From positions 310,001 through 374,000 of the forward strand of contig NZ_KZ679048.1 of assembly GCF_003024195.1 (NCBI RefSeq): a stretch of 64,000 nt of DNA. The letters run 5' to 3'. The translations under genes and the position numbers were made by a program. Below the pieces are notes generated by a model, which ran no database searches, was not told the DNA's origin, and was given only the letters and a program-made list of their open reading frames with translations. Positions 24,183-31,926 of the stretch are shown piece by piece; within the stretch, counting starts at the first letter, position 1; each line of letters begins with the position of its first letter. Source of the DNA: Streptomyces dioscori (lineage in GTDB: Bacteria > Actinomycetota > Actinomycetes > Streptomycetales > Streptomycetaceae).

Positions 24183-25154
24183 ATGAGGACGGGACACCTG
24201 GTGAGGCGGCGCGCGGCCCTCGCCGGCCTGTTCCTCCCGGTCCTGCTGCTCCTGCCGACCGCCTGCGCCTCCGGCCCTTCCCTGGAGAACCAGGGCGAGG
24301 TCACCGCACCGCCCGGCGACAGCAGGAACCTGACCATCGGCTCGGCGGGCTTCACCGAGAGCGACCTGCTGGCCACCATGTACGGGCTGCTGCTGAACCA
24401 GGCCGGCTACAAGACGTCGACGCTCACCGTCGCCAACCGCGAACTGTACGAGCCCGCCCTGGAGTCGGGGCAGATCGACGTCGTCGCCGAGTACGCGGCG
24501 ACCTTCGCGGACTGGCTGAACGCCAAGACCAACGGGGCGGACGCCCCCGCCGTAGGCTCGCCCGACCTGGACGCCACGATGGCCGCGCTGCGGAAACTGG
24601 CCGCGCCCCGCGGGCTCACCGTCCTCGACCCCGGCAGGGCCGTCGACCAGAACGCCTTCGCCGTCACCCGGGCCTTCGCCCACGAGCACGACCTGAAGAC
24701 ACTCAGCGACCTGGGCGCCTCCGGGGTGGAGGTACGACTCGCCGCCGGTGACGAGTGCGTACAACGGCCCTACTGCGAACCGGGATTGAAGAAGACCTAC
24801 GGCATCGACGTCACCGGTGTGGACCCCAAGGGCGTCGGCACTACGCAGGCGAAACGGGCCGTGCAGAACGGCCAGGACCAGATGGTGCTGACCACCACGA
24901 CGGACGCGACCCTCGACGACTTCGGCCTGGTCCTGCTCACGGACGACAAACACCTGCAGAACGCCGACTACATCGTGCCGGTGGTCAACCGCTCGCGGGC
25001 GGGCAGCAAGAAAGTCGCGACGGCGCTCGGCAAGCTCAACGGAGTACTGACGACACGGGACTTGGCCGCCATGAACCAGCAGGTCGACAGCTGGCGCCGA
25101 CTGCCCGAGGACGTGGCCCGGACGTATCTGCGGGACCGCGGATTGCTCCCGTAG
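24183..25154 (+). CDS. Glycine-betaine/choline-type substrate-binding lipoprotein
   Basis: The 323-residue protein has a lipoprotein signal with lipobox LLPTAC (Cys about 26) and an OpuAC-like binding domain: LTIGSAGFTESDLLATMYGL, ESGQIDVVAEYAATFADWLN and RAVQNGQDQMVLTTTTDATL. It would capture a quaternary ammonium or similar osmolyte outside the cell for the two permeases. ATG 24183 follows GAGGAGGGGG at good spacing; the in-frame ATG at 24165 lies before that ribosome site and overlaps the permease stop. Confidence 0.9.
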   Translation: MRTGHLVRRRAALAGLFLPVLLLLPTACASGPSLENQGEVTAPPGDSRNLTIGSAGFTESDLLATMYGLLLNQAGYKTSTLTVANRELYEPALESGQIDVVAEYAATFADWLNAKTNGADAPAVGSPDLDATMAALRKLAAPRGLTVLDPGRAVDQNAFAVTRAFAHEHDLKTLSDLGASGVEVRLAAGDECVQRPYCEPGLKKTYGIDVTGVDPKGVGTTQAKRAVQNGQDQMVLTTTTDATLDDFGLVLLTDDKHLQNADYIVPVVNRSRAGSKKVATALGKLNGVLTTRDLAAMNQQVDSWRRLPEDVARTYLRDRGLLP

Positions 25155-25232
25155 CAAGGCCGTGACGTCTGTCGCAGTACTGGTGCGGCGGAACGGCTTC
25201 CCGCACAACCCCCGTGTCGGTACACGTCTTAC

Positions 25233-26261
25233 ATGGAAAACGGGGGACACCGCCCGACGAGGCGGGAGAAGTTATCGGACATGGTGGTGGGGGCGCCCAC
25301 GCTCGAAAAGCCCAGGCTGCTGAGCGAGGTGGAGGCCGTGCCCCGCGACGGCTACGAGAAGCTGGGCAGAGCGTTCCCGAAGCAGCAGCTGGAACTGCAG
25401 CGGCTGTACGGGGTATCCCAGCGGGCCTTCGAGCAGGAGACCAGGGTCTCGCTGATGGCCACCGTGGAGTACGCGCTGCGCAGTGCGCTGGCCTGTGGGC
25501 AGCTCGACGAGGCCTCGGCCAGGCCCAGTATGGCCGCCTACCTGGACAAGGAGATCGCCGGAATCCGGGCCAGGGTCCGCCAGGACAGAGCGGTGGCCGT
25601 CAGCCGCGGGCTCAACGTGGGGCTCTCCAGCGGGCTGCTGATCAGTTGCGTGCTGCTCGGCCTCCCGCTGATGGCGGGCGCGTGGGGATGGCTCGCGGAC
25701 GTGGGAATCACCCTGAGCTGCAGCGACCGGTGGACGCTCATGGGTGTCTTCCTGAGCGGTGGCGCCGGGGCGTTCGGCGCGGTGTTCAGCGTGCTGGCGC
25801 GGCTGCGCAACAGCGGGGACGAACTGACCCGTCGCAAGACCAACGGACACAGCGCGGCCGTCGTGCCGGGCCAGATGTCTCGGAGCATGCGGCACGAGGG
25901 TGTCTACCGCGTGGTCATCGGCTGGGTGCTCGGTATCGCCGTGTTCCTGCTGCTGAGCGCGGAGTTCGTCCAGGTGATCGAGATACCGGCCGCCACGGCC
26001 GACATCTGCGGCGGCAGCGAGGGGGTGAACACCTCGTTCTGGGTGTTCTGGTGCGCCATCGGCTTCCTGTCGGGCTTCAACGAACGATGGGCCTTCGGAC
26101 TGCTGAACCGCTCGTCCCGTTCCTACGGCGCGGACCGGACCGCTGACCCGGACCGCCCGGATGACACGGACGACACAGCGGGTACGGGCGCCACGGGCGG
26201 CGCGGACAGCGGCAGGCGGACCAGGGCTCAGGCGTCCGCCACCGAGTCGAAGTCCACCTGA
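25233..26261 (+). CDS. Hypothetical membrane protein inserted in osmoprotectant locus
   Basis: This 342-residue protein has a hydrophilic N-terminal 130 residues rich in helix formers, then about four membrane spans (LSSGLLISCVLLGLPLMAG, GVFLSGGAGAFGAVFSVLA, VVIGWVLGIAVFLLLSAEF and FWVFWCAIGFLSGFNERWAF) and an Asp/Thr-rich disordered tail. No family was recognised. It follows the binding-protein gene by 78 bases and overlaps the convergent ATPase gene by 34 bases. A role in osmotic or envelope sensing is only suggested by position. ATG 25233 lacks a good ribosome site; ATG 25281 is an alternative. Confidence 0.7.
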   Translation: MENGGHRPTRREKLSDMVVGAPTLEKPRLLSEVEAVPRDGYEKLGRAFPKQQLELQRLYGVSQRAFEQETRVSLMATVEYALRSALACGQLDEASARPSMAAYLDKEIAGIRARVRQDRAVAVSRGLNVGLSSGLLISCVLLGLPLMAGAWGWLADVGITLSCSDRWTLMGVFLSGGAGAFGAVFSVLARLRNSGDELTRRKTNGHSAAVVPGQMSRSMRHEGVYRVVIGWVLGIAVFLLLSAEFVQVIEIPAATADICGGSEGVNTSFWVFWCAIGFLSGFNERWAFGLLNRSSRSYGADRTADPDRPDDTDDTAGTGATGGADSGRRTRAQASATESKST

Positions 26262-27382
26262 CCCCGCGGCACACCGAGCGCGTCCGCGTCCACCGAGCGG
26301 CGCAGCGCCTCGTGCAGCTTCGCCGGAGTCAGTACACCGAGGAAGCGCGCCCCGTCGAGCACGGCCACCCACCCGGCGTCGTGCTGGAGCATCACGCCGA
26401 AGGCCTGCTTGAGCGGGGCGCCCACCGGTACCCAGGAGTTCATCCGATGGACGAGGGCGGCCACCGTGCCGCCCCCGGCCAGCGCCTCGGCGCCCACCCA
26501 GCCGTGCAGATCGCCGTCCGCGTCCAGGACGACCGCCCAGCGCGCGCCCTCCGCGCGCAGCCGGCCGGCGGCCCGCTCGGCGGGTTCGTCGAGGCGCACG
26601 ACCGGCGGCTGCTCCAGGTCGTCGGGCTCGATCTCGGTGACCGACAGCCGCTTCAGGCCCCGGTCGGCGCCCACGAAACCCGCCACGTACGGGGTCGCCG
26701 GGGTGCCCAGCACCGCCCCGGGCGTGTCGTACTGCTCGATGCGGCCCTGCCCGTACACGGCGATGCGGTCGCCGAGCCGGACGGCCTCCTCGATGTCGTG
26801 CGTGACCAGCAGCACCGTCTTGCGCACGGCCGCCTGCATCCGCAGGAACTCGTCCTGCAACTGCTCCCGCACCACCGGGTCGACCGCCCCGAAGGGTTCG
26901 TCCATCAGCAGGACGGGCGGGTCGGCGGCCAGCGCCCGCGCCACGCCGACACGCTGGCGCTGACCGCCCGAGAGCTGGTCCGGATAGCGGGAGCCGAACG
27001 TCTTCGGGTCGAGCCCGACCAGGTCGAGCAGTTCGGCGGCCCGCGCCCGCGCCTTCGCCCTCTTCCAGCCGACGAGGGTGGGCACGGTCGCCGTGTTGTC
27101 GAGGACCGTGCGGTGCGGGAAGAGGCCCACCTGCTGGATGACGTAACCGATCCGCCGGCGCAGCCGCACCGGGTCGACCTTCGCGATGTCCTCGCCGTCG
27201 ACGAGGATCCGGCCCGAGGTCGGTTCGATGAGCCGGTTGACCATCATCATGGTCGTCGTCTTGCCGCAGCCGGACGGGCCGACGAGCGTGACGAGTTCAC
27301 CCTTCGACACCTCGAAGGAGAGCCCGTCCACGGCGGTCGTACCGTCCGGATAGCGCTTGGTGACCTGTTCGAACCGGATCAT
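26228..27382 (-). CDS. Osmoprotectant ABC transporter ATP-binding protein with CBS-like tail (ProV/OpuCA type)
   Basis: The 384-residue ATPase has Walker A GPSGCGKT (35-42), Q-loop GYVIQQVGLFPHRTV, signature LSGGQRQRVGVARAL, Walker B VLLMDEPFGAVDP and the switch His in VTHDIEEAV. About 110 residues beyond the ATPase core resemble paired CBS modules that sense ionic strength in OpuA-type transporters (AALVHRMNSWVPVGAPLKQA, ARFLGVLTPAKLHEAL). It must energise the two permeases at 22.8-24.2 kb, but is transcribed from the opposite strand and convergent with them. Confidence 0.93.
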   Translation of the reverse strand: MIRFEQVTKRYPDGTTAVDGLSFEVSKGELVTLVGPSGCGKTTTMMMVNRLIEPTSGRILVDGEDIAKVDPVRLRRRIGYVIQQVGLFPHRTVLDNTATVPTLVGWKRAKARARAAELLDLVGLDPKTFGSRYPDQLSGGQRQRVGVARALAADPPVLLMDEPFGAVDPVVREQLQDEFLRMQAAVRKTVLLVTHDIEEAVRLGDRIAVYGQGRIEQYDTPGAVLGTPATPYVAGFVGADRGLKRLSVTEIEPDDLEQPPVVRLDEPAERAAGRLRAEGARWAVVLDADGDLHGWVGAEALAGGGTVAALVHRMNSWVPVGAPLKQAFGVMLQHDAGWVAVLDGARFLGVLTPAKLHEALRRSVDADALGVPRGQVDFDSVADA

Positions 27383-27415
27383 GCCTTCACGCTAACCGCG
27401 TCGGTCACTCCCCGC

Positions 27416-28063
27416 TCACTCTGCGCTCACCAGCACCACCTCCAGGGTGCGCGGACCGTGCACCCCCTCGACCCGGTCGAGTTCGATGTCGCTGGTGGCG
27501 GACGGGCCCGAGATCCAGGTCAGCGGGCGGGCCGGGTCGACGCGCTCCAGGCCCCGGGGCACGGAGGACACCACCTGGTCGGGCACCCGTACGACGCAGA
27601 TGTGGTGGTCGGGGACCAGCGTGATCCGGCGGCGGCCCTGATCCCGGCTCCCGTCCAGCACGATGGTGCCGGTCTCGGCGATGGCGACGGCACACGCCGT
27701 GACCACGCTGTCGACACGGTCCAGTTCGTCCGGGGTGTTCGCGGCGGAGTCGGGCACCTGGGTGACGTCGGTGGCAGCGAGCCACGCCGGGTCCAGGCCC
27801 GTCGGTACGCAGACCGCCGCCGAACCCCGCTCGGCCAGCAGCCGGGCGATCGTCGCCGCCAGCTCACCGGCCGCGCAGCGGTGCACGAGCGCCCGGTAGT
27901 CCGCCAGGTTCTCCGCCAGCAGATCCACCGTCTCCGCGACACTCCGATGCCCGTGCTCGCGCAGATAGGGGCGCGCGAAGGCCTGGTCGTACGGCGTGTC
28001 GTCCTGCGGCACATCGGCCAGCGCGCGCCGCACCCGGGCCAGGATCAGATCCCTGCTGCTCAC
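27416..28063 (-). CDS. lutC: LutC/YkgG family L-lactate utilisation protein
   Basis: The 215-residue protein belongs to the LUD-domain family: SSRDLILARVRRALADVP at the start, AETGTIVLDGSRDQGRRRI in the middle and PDHHICVVRVPDQVV and TWISGPSATSDIELDRVEGV toward the end. It is the third subunit of the LutABC complex that oxidises L-lactate to pyruvate. GTG 28063 overlaps the lutB stop by four bases (GTGA), so the two are coupled. It ends the long leftward rhamnose-lactate transcription unit. Confidence 0.92.
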   Translation of the reverse strand: MSSRDLILARVRRALADVPQDDTPYDQAFARPYLREHGHRSVAETVDLLAENLADYRALVHRCAAGELAATIARLLAERGSAAVCVPTGLDPAWLAATDVTQVPDSAANTPDELDRVDSVVTACAVAIAETGTIVLDGSRDQGRRRITLVPDHHICVVRVPDQVVSSVPRGLERVDPARPLTWISGPSATSDIELDRVEGVHGPRTLEVVLVSAE

Positions 28064-29559
28064 TTCGAGGTGTCCTTTCCGCCCTGGGGCAGCGTGCCGC
28101 CCCGGGTCCGCTGCCACCAGTCGCGGAACGGCTCCGCGGGAACCTCCGGCAGCGACCGGGTCTCGCTCCACGCCTTGCCGGGTCCCGGCAGCGTCCGCGG
28201 ATGGAAGCGGCGGGTCCGGGACGCCACCCACTGGCCGGTGCGCAGCGCGCCCGGACGGCTGAACGCCCACCGCGCGGCGCGCATCGCCGCCCGCTCGGCG
28301 GCGTGCCCCTTCGCGGGCTTGACGACGACCTTCGCGCCCTCGCGGGTCACGGCACCGCCCTGCACGACCCGTTCTCGCAGATGCACCAGCACCTCCGGGA
28401 TGTCGATCGCCACCGGGCACACGTCGTAGCAGGCACCGCACAGCGAGGACGCGTACGGGAGCGAGGCGTCGATCTCGCTGTCGGTTCCCCGGAGTTGGGG
28501 GCTGAGGATCGCGCCGATGGGGCCCGGGTAGACCGAGCCGTACGCGTGGCCGCCCGCCCGCTCGTACACCGGGCAGACATTGAGACACGCCGAGCAGCGG
28601 ATGCAGCGCAGCGCCTGGCGTCCCACCTCGTCGGCCAGCGTGTCGGTGCGTCCGTTGTCGATGAGGACGAGATGGAAGTCCTGCGGCCCGTCCTCGTCGG
28701 TGGTGCCCGTCCACGTCGAGGTGTACGGGTTCATGCGCTCGGCCGTCGAGGAGCGGGGCAGGGTCTGCAGGAACACCTCCAGGTCCTGCCAGGTCGGCAC
28801 GATCTTCTCGATGCCGACGACCGAGATCAGCGTCTCGGGCAGGGTCAGACACATCCGGCCGTTGCCCTCGGACTCCACCACGACCAGGGTGCCGGTCTCG
28901 GCGACCATGAAGTTGGCGCCGGAGACACCGACCTTGGCGCGCAGGAACTTCTCACGCAGGTGCAGCCGGGCCGCGTCGGCCAGTTCGGCGGGAGTGTCGG
29001 TCAGGCCCTCGGGCGCCGGGCGGCCCCACTCGCTCATCTCGCGCGCGAAGATCTCACGGATCTCGCCGCGGTTGCGGTGGATGGCCGGGACGAGGATGTG
29101 CGAGGGCCGGTCCTTGCCCAACTGCACGATCAGCTCGGCGAGATCGGTCTCGTAGGCGTTGATGCCCTCGGCCTCAAGGGCCTCGTTCAGCCCGATCTCC
29201 TGCGTGGCCATCGACTTGACCTTGACGACCTCGCTCTCCCCGGTCGCCTTCACGAGGTACGTGACGATGCGGTTGGCCTCGTCCGCGTCGGCGGCCCAGT
29301 GCACGGTTCCGCCCGCCGCCGTGACCGACTCCTCCAACTGCACGAGGTAGCGGTCGAGATGACGGAGCGTGTGGTCCTTGATCTGCTTGCCTGCCTCGCG
29401 CAGCTCGGCCCAGTCGGAGACCTCCGCGACCGCGTTCGCGCGCTTGGCACGGATGGTGTGGGTCGCGTGCCGCAGATTGCCGCGCAGGGTCTGGTTGTGG
29501 ACTGCCTCGTGCGCGGCCTTCGGGAAGGCCGGCATCCCGACGAAAGTGCCACCGCTCAT
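28060..29559 (-). CDS. lutB: LutB/YkgF family iron-sulfur L-lactate oxidation protein
   Basis: The 499-residue protein has an N-terminal LUD domain (SMATQEIGLNEALEAEGINA, GVSGANFMVAETGTLVVVES) followed by two 4Fe-4S motifs, CIRCSACLNVCP and CGACYDVCP, and a Cys-free Arg-rich tail. It is the central electron-transfer subunit of LutABC. ATG 29559 overlaps the lutA stop by four bases. An in-frame extension to 29781 is antisense to lutA's reading and is rejected. Confidence 0.94.
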   Translation of the reverse strand: MSGGTFVGMPAFPKAAHEAVHNQTLRGNLRHATHTIRAKRANAVAEVSDWAELREAGKQIKDHTLRHLDRYLVQLEESVTAAGGTVHWAADADEANRIVTYLVKATGESEVVKVKSMATQEIGLNEALEAEGINAYETDLAELIVQLGKDRPSHILVPAIHRNRGEIREIFAREMSEWGRPAPEGLTDTPAELADAARLHLREKFLRAKVGVSGANFMVAETGTLVVVESEGNGRMCLTLPETLISVVGIEKIVPTWQDLEVFLQTLPRSSTAERMNPYTSTWTGTTDEDGPQDFHLVLIDNGRTDTLADEVGRQALRCIRCSACLNVCPVYERAGGHAYGSVYPGPIGAILSPQLRGTDSEIDASLPYASSLCGACYDVCPVAIDIPEVLVHLRERVVQGGAVTREGAKVVVKPAKGHAAERAAMRAARWAFSRPGALRTGQWVASRTRRFHPRTLPGPGKAWSETRSLPEVPAEPFRDWWQRTRGGTLPQGGKDTSK

Positions 29560-30308
29560 GCCCGCTCCTCCTCCGTGCTCGCGAGGATCTCCGCGATGTG
29601 TACCGGGCGCATGCCCGTCCTGAGCCGGGTCATGGTGCCGCCGATGTGCATGAGGCAGGAGTTGTCGGCGGCGCACAGCACGTCGGCGCCCGTCGACTCC
29701 GCGTTGCGGACCTTGTCCGCGCCCATCGCCGCCGAGACATCGGAGTTCTTCAGGGCGAAGGTGCCGCCGAAGCCGCAGCACTCGTCGGCGCCCGGCAACT
29801 CCTTCAGCTCAAGTCCCTTGACGGACTGGAGCAGTCGGCGCGGGCGGTCGCCCAGGCCGAGACTGCGCAGGCCGTGGCAGGTGGGGTGGTAGGTGACGGT
29901 GTGCGGGTAGTACGCGCCCACGTCGGTCACCTTGAGCACGTCCACGAGGAACTCGGTCAGCTCGTACGTCTTCGGTACGACGGGCGCGAGGGTGGTGGCG
30001 AGGCCGTCGCCGCGGCCCTCCGCGCGGGCCCGTTCGCCCATCCGGGGGTACAGCTCGCGGACCATCGCGCCGCACGAACCGGAGGGGGTCACGATCGCGT
30101 CGTACTCGCCGAACACATCGGAGAAGTGCCGGGCCAGGGGTTCGGCCTCGTGGCGGTATCCGGTGTTGTAGTGCGCCTGCCCGCAGCAGGTCTGCGCCAT
30201 CGGGAAGTCGACGTCGACGCCCAGCCTGGTCAGCAGCTTCACGACGGCTCGGCCTGTGTCCGGATAGAGCGTGTCGTTGACACAGGTCAGGAACAGGGCG
30301 ACACGCAT
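29556..30308 (-). CDS. lutA: LutA/YkgE family L-lactate oxidation subunit
   Basis: The 250-residue protein has two CCG motifs that bind an iron-sulfur cluster in this family: TCCGQAHYNTGYRHEA and ADECCGFGGTFALKNSDVS. MRVALFLTCVNDTLYPDTGR is the normal start. ATG 30308 follows AAGGAGCCGCG; the in-frame ATG at 30344 lacks one. It comes 154 bases downstream of rhaB on the same strand and feeds the lactate made by RhaE into pyruvate. Confidence 0.94.
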   Translation of the reverse strand: MRVALFLTCVNDTLYPDTGRAVVKLLTRLGVDVDFPMAQTCCGQAHYNTGYRHEAEPLARHFSDVFGEYDAIVTPSGSCGAMVRELYPRMGERARAEGRGDGLATTLAPVVPKTYELTEFLVDVLKVTDVGAYYPHTVTYHPTCHGLRSLGLGDRPRRLLQSVKGLELKELPGADECCGFGGTFALKNSDVSAAMGADKVRNAESTGADVLCAADNSCLMHIGGTMTRLRTGMRPVHIAEILASTEEERA

Positions 30309-30410
30309 CGCGGCTCCTTGGGGTTGTACGTCGGATGGATGCACCGTACGCGGCGGCGAGCTATGCCGTCATGAGGTGCGTTGTCGAGTGCCGGTCCGTC
30401 GTGGCTGGCC

Positions 30411-30440
30411 GCGCAGTTCCCCGCGCCCCTTTCGGGGCGC
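30411..30440. repeat. Dispersed 20-base GC element with hairpin (terminator-like)
   Basis: GCGCAGTTCCCCGCGCCCCT at 30411-30430 is one copy of the dispersed intergenic element found at several sites in this window, preceded by GTCCGTCGTGGCTGGCC. Here it runs into GCGCCCC-TTTC-GGGGCGC, a 7-bp hairpin at 30423-30440. It lies between rhaB and lutA and could attenuate transcription between the sugar and lactate halves. Confidence 0.75.
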
Positions 30441-30462
30441 CTGTGCTGGAGCTGATTTCCTG

Positions 30463-31926
30463 TCATCGGCCGCTCAGACGGGACTCGGCCGACTGCCATG
30501 CCTCCGTGGTGCCCTGCGGCTCATAGCGGGTCAACGGCTGTGTGCGGGCCAGTAGCGCGCGCATCTCCGTGCGGTCGCCCGCCTGGCCGTGGGCGCGGGC
30601 CTGGACCAGGACGTTGCCCAGGGCCGCCGCCTCCGGGGGGCCCGCCACGACCGGGAGGCCGCAGGCGTCGGCTGTGAGGCGGCACAGCAGGGCGTTGCGG
30701 GCGCCGCCGCCGACGATGTGTACGACGTCGACCGGGTGGTCGGCCAGTTCCTGCGCCTGGCGGACCGCCCGGCGGTGGGCGAGCGCGAGCGAGTCGAGGA
30801 TGCACCGGGTGATCTCGGCGCGCGACTCGGGCACGGGCTGCCCCGACTCCCGGCAGGCGTCGGCGATCCGGGACGGCATCCGGCCGGGGGCGAGGAACGC
30901 CGAGTCGCCCGCGTCCACGACGGACCGCAGCGCCGGCACCTCGGCCGCGGCGGACAGCAGCTCGCCCAGGTCGGGGTTGCCCCACTCCCGCAGGCACTCC
31001 TGGAGCAGCCACAGCCCCATGATGTTCCGCAGATAGCGGACCGTGCCGTCGAGGCCCAGTTCGTTGGTGAAGTTCGCCGCGCGGCTCGCCTCGGTGAGGA
31101 CGGGTGCGGCCAGCTCCAGGCCCACCAGCGACCAGGTACCGGTGCAGATGTACGCGAACCGCTCGTCCACGGCCGGAACGGCGGCCACCGCGGAGGCGGT
31201 GTCGTGGGAGCCGACGGTCGTCACCGGCACCGGACCCGTCAGCCCGGTCTCCTCCAGCACACCAGGCCGCAGCACACCCGCCGGGTCCCCGGGCCGCCGC
31301 AGAGGCGCGAACAGCTCCAGGCCGATACCGAGGCGAGCGGCGACGTCGTACGACCAGTCACCCGTGCGCGGATCGATCAGCTGGGTGGTCGAGGCGTTGG
31401 TCAGCTCGGTGCCCGCCTCACCCGTCAGCCAGTACGTCAGCAGATCCGGGATGAGCAACAGGCGTTTCGCCTGCGCGAATTGGGCGGAGGAACCGGCCGC
31501 CACCAGCTGGTACAGCGTGTTGAAGGGGGCGTACTGGAGTCCGGTGGCCGCGTACAGCTCGGCGGCGGGCACGGTGGCCCACACCTTCTCCGCGACACCC
31601 TGGGTGCGGGCGTCGCGGTAGTGCACCGGGTTGCCGAGCAGCGCCCCGTCGGCGTCGAGCAGGCCGTAGTCCACGGCCCAGCTGTCGATGCCCACCGAGT
31701 CGACGGGCCCCGCCGCGCGCAGCCCGTCGAGGACACCCGCGTACAGGGACAGGATGTCCCAGCGCAGGCCCTCGGGCGTGCGCACCGGCCGGTTCGGGAA
31801 GCGGTGGGCCTCCGTCAGCTCCAGTGAGTCGGGGCCGACGCGGCCGACCATGACGCGTCCGCTGGACGCGCCGAGGTCGACCGCGGCGTACGACTTCACA
31901 GCCGATTCCCGGGTGCGGTCCGTCAT
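30463..31926 (-). CDS. rhaB: Rhamnulokinase
   Basis: The 487-residue FGGY-family kinase phosphorylates L-rhamnulose at O1. The N-terminal phosphate-binding loop is AAVDLGASSGRVMVGRV; SVGIDSWAVDYGLLDADG and NPVHYRDARTQG are rhamnulokinase-specific. TVGSHDTASAV and YICTGTWSLVGLEL form the second domain and HIVGGGARNALLCRLTADA the adenosine motif. ATG 31926 overlaps the upstream rhaDE stop by four bases. Context (isomerase, aldolase, transporter) fully supports rhamnose. Confidence 0.95.
   Translation of the reverse strand: MTDRTRESAVKSYAAVDLGASSGRVMVGRVGPDSLELTEAHRFPNRPVRTPEGLRWDILSLYAGVLDGLRAAGPVDSVGIDSWAVDYGLLDADGALLGNPVHYRDARTQGVAEKVWATVPAAELYAATGLQYAPFNTLYQLVAAGSSAQFAQAKRLLLIPDLLTYWLTGEAGTELTNASTTQLIDPRTGDWSYDVAARLGIGLELFAPLRRPGDPAGVLRPGVLEETGLTGPVPVTTVGSHDTASAVAAVPAVDERFAYICTGTWSLVGLELAAPVLTEASRAANFTNELGLDGTVRYLRNIMGLWLLQECLREWGNPDLGELLSAAAEVPALRSVVDAGDSAFLAPGRMPSRIADACRESGQPVPESRAEITRCILDSLALAHRRAVRQAQELADHPVDVVHIVGGGARNALLCRLTADACGLPVVAGPPEAAALGNVLVQARAHGQAGDRTEMRALLARTQPLTRYEPQGTTEAWQSAESRLSGR

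Noticed and set aside
26312..28429. Plus-strand frame of 705 codons opposite the osmoprotectant ATPase and lutC
   Set aside because: His/Arg/Pro-rich shadow translation; the minus-strand proteins have complete catalytic motifs.
27416..28852. Long minus-strand frame of 478 codons over lutB and lutC
   Set aside because: Only its last 215 codons match a family (LutC). The upstream part is out of frame with lutB, which has full family motifs.
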